A DNA stretch of 5,668 bases. Source: an uncultured Desulfobacterales bacterium (GTDB lineage Bacteria > Desulfobacterota > Desulfobacteria > Desulfobacterales > JAFDCJ01). Shown here piece by piece: positions 1 through 5,236 of this stretch. Each line of letters opens with the position of its first letter. Position 1 is the stretch's first letter. The DNA lies in the NCBI GenBank assembly GCA_945787595.1, contig CALZJV010000421.1, positions 1 through 5,668 of the forward strand, given 5' to 3'. The position numbers were made by a program, and so were the translations under genes. The notes beneath the pieces are model-generated. The model searched no databases and was not told the origin of the DNA. It saw only the letters and a list, made by a program, of their open reading frames with translations.

Positions 1-741
1 CCTGCCGAAACAATGACGAATTTGGCGTTGGCCGGCAATGAGCGAAAAACCGCACTTCTGGCCCGATATCTTCATTTTCGTGGCTTATCCGAAACAAACG
101 CTTGCATGTGCCTGGTGGGCTTTACCGGTTCCCGTCAATTGACGGCTGTGGCCCGACGGGCGGCATTTTCAATCATTCGCCGGTACAAAGGTATACGCGT
201 TGGAAAGCCCATGGGGGATGCCTGGAAAAAGAACCGTTTCCGATCCGCCTATTTGCGAAACACGCTCTGGGATCTGGGCTATGCCGTGGACACCCTGGAA
301 ACGGCCATCACCTGGGACAAAGTGACGCCTGCCATGAAAGCAATTGAAAAATCACTCCATGAGGCCATAACACCCGACCATGAGCGAATCCATGTTTTTT
401 CTCATCTTTCGCATGTTTACCCCAGCGGTTCCAGCATATATACGACGTTTCTTTTCCGGCTGTCGGAAACACCCGCTAAAACACTTGAAGCCTGGAAACG
501 CTTAAAACAGGCGGCCAGCCAAACGATTGCGGCAGCCGGTGGCACCATCAGTCACCAGCATGGTGTGGGCAAAGATCACAAAAAATATATGGCGACCGAA
601 AAAGGGGCCATTGGGATCCAAACGCTACAGAAAATGTTCAATCATCTCGATCCGGGGCACCATATGAATCCCGGGAAACTGCTGCCGGGAGACAGAGGAC
701 GGAGGACAGAAGGCAGAAGACAGAAAGCAGATGACGGATGA
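1..741 (+). CDS. Alkyldihydroxyacetonephosphate synthase-like FAD-binding oxidase, C-terminal part (5'-partial)
   Basis: The reading frame is open from base 1, so the Met at base 13 is internal; only the C-terminal ~246 residues are present and the FAD-binding PCMH domain lies outside. Family-type motifs (numbered from base 1) are WKKNRFRSAYLRN at residues 75-87, HLSHVYPSGSSIY at 135-147, SHQHGVGK at 184-191 and a terminal LDP...MNPGKLL. By recalled comparison with mammalian AGPS, Tyr147, Arg86 and the His185/His187 pair match the catalytic Tyr, substrate-binding Arg and His cluster. AGPS exchanges the acyl chain of acyl-DHAP for a fatty alcohol, making the ether bond of alkyl-DHAP. Neighbouring glpD and the FGGY kinase fit DHAP/G3P chemistry. 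The natural C-terminus should end near LLPG (about base 690); the remaining ~18 residues (DRGRRTEG...KADDG) are encoded by intergenic repeat, and the TGA is inside a repeat unit. A generic GlcD-type oxidase is the alternative, less likely given the motifs. Confidence 0.85.
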   Translation, partial: PAETMTNLALAGNERKTALLARYLHFRGLSETNACMCLVGFTGSRQLTAVARRAAFSIIRRYKGIRVGKPMGDAWKKNRFRSAYLRNTLWDLGYAVDTLETAITWDKVTPAMKAIEKSLHEAITPDHERIHVFSHLSHVYPSGSSIYTTFLFRLSETPAKTLEAWKRLKQAASQTIAAAGGTISHQHGVGKDHKKYMATEKGAIGIQTLQKMFNHLDPGHHMNPGKLLPGDRGRRTEGRRQKADDG

Positions 742-797
742 TAGAATACAGAGGACGGAGGACAGAAAGCAGAGGACAGAAGCGAATTCGGAATTCG
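693..797 (+). repeat. Heptanucleotide degenerate tandem repeat array, family A (CAGARGA), copy 1
   Basis: Fifteen consecutive 7-base units stay in perfect phase: CAGAGGA, CGGAGGA, CAGAAGG, CAGAAGA, CAGAAAG, CAGATGA, CGGATGA, TAGAATA, CAGAGGA, CGGAGGA, CAGAAAG, CAGAGGA, CAGAAGC, then two GAATTCG units. The array begins inside the 3' end of the AGPS-like gene and supplies its stop codon (739-741). Because the period is 7, any frame translates it as a seven-residue repeat rich in E, D, R, K, Q and T; such peptides should be treated as artefacts. The origin is unknown; replication slippage or spread of a mobile repeat are both possible. Confidence 0.85.
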
Positions 798-863
798 GCC
801 TCCGGCCCGTAGGGGCCATCGGGGCCTACGCCCCAGAGGGAATGCGGAAGGAAGAAGAAGGGA

Positions 864-912
864 TAGAGGACAGAAGGCAGAGGACGGAGGACAGAAAAGA
901 AGTCGGAATTTT
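864..912 (+). repeat. Heptanucleotide repeat array, family A, copy 2
   Basis: Seven in-phase units: TAGAGGA, CAGAAGG, CAGAGGA, CGGAGGA, CAGAAAA, GAAGTCG, GAATTTT. The order resembles part of copy 1, including the shift from CAGARGA-type units to GAATT-type units at the end, so the two stretches may be diverged copies of one longer element. CAGAAGGCAGAGGAC at 871-885 is exactly reverse-complementary to 1076-1090. Confidence 0.8.
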
Positions 913-1051
913 TTAGGTGGGAGGGAGAAAAAGAGAAAACTGGCAGAAAACAGATGATCTAGGGATTTGTAAAGAATAACAAATTAAAAAGACGCACAGC
1001 GGATAGTTGATAAGTCGACTTGGCCCAATCTGTAACATCTTTTGACCGAAA

Positions 1052-1121
1052 TCTGTTTTCTGTCCTCTGTTTTCTGTCCTCTGCCTTCTGACATCTGACC
1101 TCTGTCTTCTGACCTCTGTTT
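1052..1121 (-). repeat. Heptanucleotide repeat array, family A, inverted orientation
   Basis: Ten consecutive in-phase units of the reverse-complement type: TCTGTTT, TCTGTCC, TCTGTTT, TCTGTCC, TCTGCCT, TCTGACA, TCTGACC, TCTGTCT, TCTGACC, TCTGTTT. Read on the minus strand these are CAGA-type heptads like those at 693-797 and 864-912. The array ends six bases before the likely ribosome binding site of glpD and would form much of its 5' leader if transcription starts upstream. With the forward arrays it forms an imperfect inverted pair that could fold into a long hairpin in a read-through transcript. Confidence 0.85.
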
Positions 1122-1127
1122 TCGTGC

Positions 1128-1133
1128 AAAGGA
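1128..1133 (+). promoter_or_regulatory. Ribosome binding site of glpD
   Basis: AAAGGA lies seven bases before the ATG at 1141. It supports that start, which also places the FAD-binding GGGITG motif at the usual short distance from the N-terminus. Confidence 0.6.
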
Positions 1134-1140
1134 ACAGTCA

Positions 1141-2817
1141 ATGAGCTTACGAAACTTACCGAAAATCTGGGATTTGATCATCATCGGCGGCGGCATCACC
1201 GGTGCCGGCATATTCCGGGAAGCTTCACGTATGGGTTTAAACGTTCTCCTCGTCGAGCAAAAGGATTTTGCCTGGGGCACCTCCAGCCGCTCGTCGAAAT
1301 TGGTTCATGGCGGCTTGCGCTATCTTAAAGAAGGCCATTTCCTAATGACCAAAATTGCGGTGGCGGAACGCGAACGACTGCTCAAGGAAGCTCCCGGCCT
1401 GGTCGAATCTCTGGGATTTTTATTGCCGATTTACGAAGCCCAGAGCCCGGGCAGACGAACGATGCAAGTCGGATTGTCGCTATATGATATCATGGCCCGG
1501 GAGCGGCAGCATCATTATTATGACGCCGAGGAGTTCATCAAAATGGTCCCCCATATCAATCCGAATGGCCTTAAAGGGGGATTTCATTTCCTGGATGCCC
1601 AGGTCGACGACTCCAGACTGGTTTTGCGCCTCATCAACGAGGCGGTGGCATCCGGTGCCTGTGCTCTGAATTATACGGCAGTGCGCCATATCGACCGTAA
1701 CGATGAAGGCCATGTGGTCGGCGTCGAGTTGGCAGATGTTGAAACTCATGAGATCAAAAATGTATTTTCTCCCGCCGTGATCAACGCCACCGGATCCTGG
1801 GCCGAAAAATTGCACCCTTCACCGGAGCCCCAACGCCATCTCAGGCCCCTGCGCGGCAGCCACCTGGTATTTCCAGCCACCACAATACCATTGAACGAAG
1901 GATTCAGTTTCATGCATCCAGTGGATAACCGTGCGGTTTTCGTGACTCCCTGGGAAGGCGCCGTACTGGTGGGCACCACCGATCTCGATCACCCCCAAGA
2001 TCTTTCCATAGAACCGAGCATTACCGTAGCGGAAGTTACTTACCTGATGAAAGGGATTCAGGCTATCTTTCCATCTCTGAATATCTCACTGGCAGATTGC
2101 CTGTGTGCATTTGCAGGTATCCGGCCGGTTTTCAGTGAAGGAAAACTCAAGCCTTCCGAAGAATCCCGTGAACATGTCGTCTGGGTCGATCACGGTCTGG
2201 TAACGGTCACCGGCGGCAAACTGACAACATTCCGCCGCCTGGCTATAGATGCGCTTAAGGCCGCCAAATCCTTTCTGCCCCCCGACAAGATGGCTGACCG
2301 CAAGGCACCGGTTTTCAGTAAGGTACAACAATTACCCGCCCTGGAATACGGACTGTCACCGGAAATATGGCGCCGTCTCTATGGTCGCTATGGCAGTGCG
2401 GCCGATACCATCGTTAAGGCAGCCAAAGCCGACGACCTTAAAACCATAGCCGGTACCCATACACTGTGGGCCGAATTGCCCTATGTCGCCCAAAACGAGC
2501 AAATCAGGCATCTTGGCGATCTGCTGTTGCGGCGGGTTCGTATCGGACTGTTGACACCGCACGGCGGAAAGGCGTATTTAAAACGCGTTCGAAAACTCTG
2601 TAAAAAAGTCTTGCCGTGGGACCGGCGACGCTGGCAAGAAGAAATCGATATATACCTATCGCAGTGGAATCATGCCCACGCGCTGCCGGTCCGGCGCGCC
2701 GAAGGTCTGGCGACACGAAAAATTATCTCTTTTAAAGCGCTAGGAGCGGTATTGAGTTCCATCTACAATAAAATTGTGTCTACCAAAAGAGGAAGGAAAA
2801 CAGCGCGAAATGCCTGA
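1141..2817 (+). CDS. glpD: Aerobic-type (FAD, quinone-linked) glycerol-3-phosphate dehydrogenase
   Basis: It oxidises sn-glycerol 3-phosphate to dihydroxyacetone phosphate, passing electrons through FAD to membrane quinone; the family is peripheral on the inner face of the cytoplasmic membrane. The 558-residue length is normal (GlpD proteins run about 500-560). A Rossmann FAD motif GGGITG occupies residues 16-21, with Glu39 at the end of the second strand as expected for ribose binding. The family signature TSSRSSKLVHGGLRYL is at 47-62, the substrate-region GIRPVF is at 326-331 (Arg328), and TGGKLTT is at 357-363. The C-terminal GlpD cap domain (roughly 390-530) follows, with a basic tail ending RGRKTARNA. 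No transmembrane segment or signal peptide is seen. The gene lies between the AGPS-like enzyme and an FGGY kinase, a combination that suggests control of the G3P/DHAP pool for glycerol use or ether-lipid synthesis. No frameshift or missing key residue is apparent. Confidence 0.93.
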   Translation: MSLRNLPKIWDLIIIGGGITGAGIFREASRMGLNVLLVEQKDFAWGTSSRSSKLVHGGLRYLKEGHFLMTKIAVAERERLLKEAPGLVESLGFLLPIYEAQSPGRRTMQVGLSLYDIMARERQHHYYDAEEFIKMVPHINPNGLKGGFHFLDAQVDDSRLVLRLINEAVASGACALNYTAVRHIDRNDEGHVVGVELADVETHEIKNVFSPAVINATGSWAEKLHPSPEPQRHLRPLRGSHLVFPATTIPLNEGFSFMHPVDNRAVFVTPWEGAVLVGTTDLDHPQDLSIEPSITVAEVTYLMKGIQAIFPSLNISLADCLCAFAGIRPVFSEGKLKPSEESREHVVWVDHGLVTVTGGKLTTFRRLAIDALKAAKSFLPPDKMADRKAPVFSKVQQLPALEYGLSPEIWRRLYGRYGSAADTIVKAAKADDLKTIAGTHTLWAELPYVAQNEQIRHLGDLLLRRVRIGLLTPHGGKAYLKRVRKLCKKVLPWDRRRWQEEIDIYLSQWNHAHALPVRRAEGLATRKIISFKALGAVLSSIYNKIVSTKRGRKTARNA

Positions 2818-2838
2818 GCCGGGCAAGCCGGATACTGA

Positions 2839-2897
2839 GAATTGAAGACTGAAGATTGAAGATTGAAGATTTGTGGATGTCGCTTCGCTCTGTCGAT
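2839..2897 (+). repeat. 59-bp intergenic element, left copy (family B heptads plus TCGCTTCGCT tail)
   Basis: It starts with five in-phase 7-base units (GAATTGA, AGACTGA, AGATTGA, AGATTGA, AGATTTG) followed by a unique tail containing GTCGCTTCGCT. Aligned without gaps to the reverse complement of 4771-4829, I count 48 of 59 matching positions, extending beyond the heptads into the tail. The two copies therefore form an inverted pair flanking the kinase gene. Confidence 0.8.
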
Positions 2898-2914
2898 ATT
2901 ATGATACTCTGTGA

Positions 2915-2960
2915 ATATTGAAAATTGATATGGCCGCAAAAAGGCGCAAAAAGCACAAAG
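2915..2960 (+). repeat. Short degenerate repeats: two family B heptads, then a 10-base A-rich repeat
   Basis: ATATTGA and AAATTGA (2915-2928) are adjacent family B heptads. They are followed by GCAAAAAGGC (2936-2945) and GCAAAAAGCA (2946-2955), a two-copy decamer-like repeat running into CAAAG. The rest of the gap up to the kinase is AT-rich; a TACAAT at 2993-2998 resembles a -10 box but has no properly spaced -35, so I do not call a promoter. Confidence 0.5.
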
Positions 2961-3064
2961 ATAAACTTTCAAGGCTTGTACTTTCAATGTGTTACAATGA
3001 ACAAAACTCGAAGTTCTGGCTTTTTACGAATTCATTATTTGAAGATGGTGAAAATCTATATTTT

Positions 3065-3071
3065 GAAAAGG
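3065..3071 (+). promoter_or_regulatory. Ribosome binding site of the FGGY kinase
   Basis: GAAAAGG ends six bases before the ATG at 3078, supporting that start. The phosphate-binding DNGTQS motif then falls at residues 11-16, as usual for the family. Confidence 0.5.
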
Positions 3072-3077
3072 TAATCG

Positions 3078-4640
3078 ATGGACAATAAAGACCTCCTGTT
3101 GGCCATTGACAACGGCACCCAGAGCTTGAAAGCCTTGATCTTCGATCTTGAAGGACAACTCCTGGTAAAAGAGCTCGTACCGTTTACGCCTTACTTTTCA
3201 AAAAAGCCCGCCTGGGCCGAACAGGATCCGGATGTATTCTGGGAGGCACTTTGCCGGGCCTGTCAGGGACTCTGGCGTCAATATCATCACTACAGAGAAC
3301 GCATTGCCGGGGTGGCTATCACTACCCAACGGGGCACTGTGGTCAATGTGGATGAAAACGGCGAACCCCTCAGGCCGGCGATGCTCTGGCTGGATCAGCG
3401 AAAAACCCATGGATTGCCTCCTGTGGGTGGCCTGTGGGGTGGTATTTTTGGTATTGCCGGCCTCAATAAAACCGTGGCCTACCTCCAGGCAGAAGCCGAA
3501 GCGAACTGGATCAGCACCTATCAACCGGACGTCTGGCAAAAGACCCATAAATACCTGCTGCTTTCCGGATATCTGACCTACAAGCTGGTCGGAAAATTTG
3601 TCGATTCCGTTGGTTGCCAAGTCGGCTATATTCCCTTTGACTATAAACGATTGCGATGGTCCGCCTGGTGGGACTGGAAATGGAAGATTTTATCCCGTAT
3701 TGACCCCTCAATTATGCCGGAGCTTATTCCTCCCGGTCAGATTCTCGGAACCATAAGTGCCGAAGCCGCGAACAAGACCGGAATTCCACAAGGGATGCCC
3801 CTGGTGGCGGCGGCGGCTGATAAAGCCTGTGAGGTCATCGGTTCCGGAAGTCTCGAATCCGACATCGGTTGTTTAAGTTACGGCACCACCGCCACAATCA
3901 ATGTTACCCACAAAAAATATATTGAACCCATTCCACTGATTCCGCCCTATCCGGCGGCCGTCCCCGGTTATCATACTGTCGAAGTCCAGGTGTTTCGCGG
4001 ATACTGGATGGTCAACTGGTTCAAGGAGGAGTTCGGCCATCTCGAAAAACAGCAGGCAGCCGAATTGGAACTCAGGCCTGAAGAACTGTTTGATAAACTT
4101 GTCGCCGAGATCCCACCGGGTTCAATGGGATTGATGCTCCAGCCGTATTGGACGCCGGGATTGAAATCGCCCGGACCAGAGGCCAAGGGTGCTATTATCG
4201 GCTTCGGCGATGTTCATACCCGCGCACATCTGTACCGTTCGATTCTAGAAGGTCTGGCATATGCCTTAAGGGAAGGGAAAGAGCGTATTGAAAAGCGCAG
4301 CCGCACACCGATTACGAGCCTGCGGGTGTCGGGCGGTGGGAGTCAGAGCCGCAATGCCATGCAATTAACCGCAGATATATTCGGGTTACCAACCGCCAAA
4401 CCCCATATCTACGAAACCTCAGGACTGGGAGCGGCCATCGATGTGGCCGTTGGTTTAGAACTGCATCCGGATTTTAAGACAGCGGTGAAAGCCATGACCC
4501 ATGTGGGTGAAGTTTATGAACCGGACCAAGGCAACCACCGACTTTATGAAGCGCTCTACCGTGACGTCTACAAGAAGATGTACAAGCGTTTGAAACCATT
4601 ATACAAACGTATCAGGGAGATCACGGGGTATCCTAAATAA
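3078..4640 (+). CDS. FGGY-family carbohydrate/polyol kinase (glycerol-kinase-like context, substrate uncertain)
   Basis: This is a complete 520-residue ATP-dependent kinase of the FGGY family, a cytosolic two-domain fold that phosphorylates sugars or polyols. The N-terminal phosphate loop is DNGTQS (11-16). ITTQRGT (81-87) is in the place of glycerol kinase TNQRET, and the catalytic-base Asp is Asp248 in AAADKACE. The adenosine-binding side has SYGTTAT (267-273) and SGGGSQSRN (418-426), and [12 protein letters not shown] near the end matches the second FGGY signature. In E. coli GlpK an Arg-Glu pair (R83/E84) contacts glycerol; here it is Arg85-Gly86, so the substrate may not be plain glycerol. 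The C-terminus is strongly basic ([17 protein letters not shown]). Position after glpD and the AGPS-like gene suggests a C3 compound such as glycerol or dihydroxyacetone, or an alkylglycerol; xylulokinase-type activity cannot be excluded. It is separated from glpD by 260 bases of repeats, so it may have its own promoter. Confidence 0.88.
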   Translation: MDNKDLLLAIDNGTQSLKALIFDLEGQLLVKELVPFTPYFSKKPAWAEQDPDVFWEALCRACQGLWRQYHHYRERIAGVAITTQRGTVVNVDENGEPLRPAMLWLDQRKTHGLPPVGGLWGGIFGIAGLNKTVAYLQAEAEANWISTYQPDVWQKTHKYLLLSGYLTYKLVGKFVDSVGCQVGYIPFDYKRLRWSAWWDWKWKILSRIDPSIMPELIPPGQILGTISAEAANKTGIPQGMPLVAAAADKACEVIGSGSLESDIGCLSYGTTATINVTHKKYIEPIPLIPPYPAAVPGYHTVEVQVFRGYWMVNWFKEEFGHLEKQQAAELELRPEELFDKLVAEIPPGSMGLMLQPYWTPGLKSPGPEAKGAIIGFGDVHTRAHLYRSILEGLAYALREGKERIEKRSRTPITSLRVSGGGSQSRNAMQLTADIFGLPTAKPHIYETSGLGAAIDVAVGLELHPDFKTAVKAMTHVGEVYEPDQGNHRLYEALYRDVYKKMYKRLKPLYKRIREITGYPK

Positions 4641-4645
4641 GCAAA

Positions 4646-4680
4646 AAATTGAAAATTGTCGATTAAATATTGACTATTTA
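4646..4680 (+). repeat. Family B heptad array just after the kinase stop
   Basis: Five in-phase 7-base units begin six bases after the TAA: AAATTGA, AAATTGT, CGATTAA, ATATTGA, CTATTTA. They are more degenerate than the other arrays but keep the phase, and lie directly before the GC-rich hairpin. Confidence 0.6.
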
Positions 4681-4682
4681 AG

Positions 4683-4700
4683 GTCCGCCTTCCGGCGGAC
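4683..4700. terminator. GC-rich hairpin after the FGGY kinase (possible terminator)
   Basis: GTCCGCC (4683-4689), a TTCC loop, then GGCGGAC (4694-4700) make a perfect 7-bp stem about 43 bases after the kinase stop. What follows on the + strand is A-rich (AAATTATAAAAAAA), not a T-tract, so it is not a canonical intrinsic terminator. It may stabilise the 3' end of the mRNA or be another dispersed repeat. Confidence 0.35.
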
Positions 4701-4770
4701 AAATTATAAAAAAACCATCACCGAACCCATCGCAGCAAGTCGCGGGGAACTTTACCCGAATAGAGATTAA
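4701..4770. other. Intergenic stretch with a weak imperfect palindrome
   Basis: This 70-base interval lies between the hairpin and the right copy of the 59-bp element. Around 4726-4747 (CCCATCGCAGCAAGTCGCGG and the next two G) there is an imperfect palindrome centred on AGCAAG with several mismatches, possibly a decayed hairpin repeat. No ORF or promoter is evident. Confidence 0.3.
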
Positions 4771-4829
4771 ATTGACGAAGCGAAGCGATCTCCTCAAATA
4801 TTCAATTTGCAATCTTCAATTTTCAATTC
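4771..4829 (-). repeat. 59-bp intergenic element, right copy (inverted)
   Basis: The reverse complement begins GAATTGA, AAATTGA, AGATTGC, AAATTGA, ATATTTG and continues to a TCGCTTCGCT tail. It matches 2839-2897 at 48 of 59 positions without gaps. It lies 55 bases upstream of the aldehyde oxidoreductase remnant and, with the left copy, brackets the kinase gene in opposite orientation. Confidence 0.8.
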
Positions 4830-4871
4830 CTGTTTGCCGTAACTTTGGAGGATTAGGCATTCGTTTATTTT

Positions 4872-4876
4872 AGGAG
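4872..4876 (+). promoter_or_regulatory. Intact ribosome binding site in front of the AOR remnant
   Basis: AGGAG lies seven bases before the ATG at 4884. The translation start of the decayed gene is still well formed, so a short peptide could be made and ribosomes could be delivered to the downstream gene. Confidence 0.55.
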
Positions 4877-4883
4877 ATATAAC

Positions 4884-5224
4884 ATGGCGGGAGGATATAC
4901 CGGTAAATACTGTATTATTGACCTGAGCAGCAAAACCACCGAAGTGGTCGAACCCGACGAGATGTTTTATCAGAAATTTCTTGGTGGATACGGCTTCGGT
5001 GCCGCCGTAATCACGGAAAGGCAAAAGGCGGGGGTGGATCCGCTGTCTCCTCAGGCCTATCTTGGCTTCGGCGACATCCTGGCGGACGGTGTTAAACGGG
5101 CCGCGCATAGATCGGCAACCGCGCTGAAAAATTTGCCATGCACGCCGGTGGGCAGGAGCTCCCGATGCATGATTCCCGCCTGGATCCAGCTGCTCCTGTA
5201 GATCCTGTCTACCTTAGAGTTTAA
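4884..5224 (+). pseudogene. Aldehyde:ferredoxin oxidoreductase (tungsten AOR family) remnant, internally deleted and frameshifted
   Basis: Residues 1-58 look like a normal AOR N-terminus: MAGGYTGKYCIIDLSS, then FYQKFLGGYGFGAAV and GVDPLSPQ. At about 5055-5072 the text jumps straight to GFGDILADGVKRAAHR, which in AOR proteins sits several hundred residues later. After Arg76 (5109-5111) the original frame becomes nonsense and stops at 5199-5201, while the reading shifted by one base gives IGNRAEKFAMHAGGQELPMH then DSRLD, a typical AOR segment, ending at the TAA 5222-5224. So there is a large internal deletion, a one-base loss near 5109-5113, and a missing 3' portion: about 110 residues remain of a family of about 600. 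The CxxCxxxC iron-sulfur ligands and most pterin-binding residues are absent, so no enzyme activity is expected. Intact family members oxidise aldehydes to acids with ferredoxin. The gene 12 bases downstream is S1P-lyase-like, which produces aldehydes. Confidence 0.88.
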
Positions 5225-5230
5225 AAGGAG
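5223..5230 (+). promoter_or_regulatory. Ribosome binding site of the PLP-dependent lyase
   Basis: AAAAGGAG overlaps the last two bases of the remnant's TAA and lies six bases before the ATG at 5237. This strong site fixes the start and shows tight coupling to the preceding, now broken, gene. Confidence 0.65.
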
Positions 5231-5236
5231 TTCCAA

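Larger units (their letters stand above)
742..1140. other. Repeat-rich intergenic region between the AGPS-like gene and glpD
   Basis: No convincing gene lies here; the short open frames simply translate the heptad repeats. Contents in order are the tail of family A array 1, a GC-rich patch at 798-835 with an inverted repeat (CGTAGG 808-813 / CCTACG 825-830, no T-tract after it), array 2 (864-912), two isolated in-phase heptads (CAGAAAA, CAGATGA at 944-957), an AT-rich stretch near 960-1000 with a weak inverted repeat (ATTTGT 965-970 / ACAAAT 979-984), a perfect 10-bp palindrome AAGTCGACTT at 1012-1021, and the oppositely oriented array at 1052-1121. A promoter for glpD would be expected in 960-1050, but I see no clear -35/-10 pair. 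Confidence 0.6.

Noticed and set aside
731..916. A 61-codon open frame translating as T-E-D-R-K/Q repeats, and a 64-codon minus-strand frame over the same area (625-819)
   Set aside because: They are translations of the 7-base repeat array, overlap the AGPS 3' end, have no convincing ribosome binding site and no domain-like composition.
1012..1021. Perfect palindrome AAGTCGACTT as a regulator operator
   Set aside because: It is short, single-copy in the window, and not associated with identifiable promoter boxes; noted only as content of the intergenic region.
693..1121. CRISPR-like array
   Set aside because: The unit is only 7 bases, tandem without spacers, and no cas gene is nearby.
1480..1979. 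Minus-strand open frames inside glpD (111 and 77 codons)
   Set aside because: They are antisense to conserved GlpD sequence, have no ribosome binding site and no family resemblance.
2976..2998. Possible promoter TTGTAC ... TACAAT before the kinase
   Set aside because: The spacing between the boxes is only 11 bases, too short for a sigma-70-type promoter, and no better -35 is placed correctly.
3198..3620. 140-codon minus-strand open frame inside the kinase gene
   Set aside because: It lies wholly within the well-supported kinase coding sequence and its translation shows no recognisable family.
4794..5108. 104-codon minus-strand open frame antisense to the AOR remnant
   Set aside because: The opposite strand clearly encodes AOR motifs, and the minus-strand product ends in translated family B heptads.
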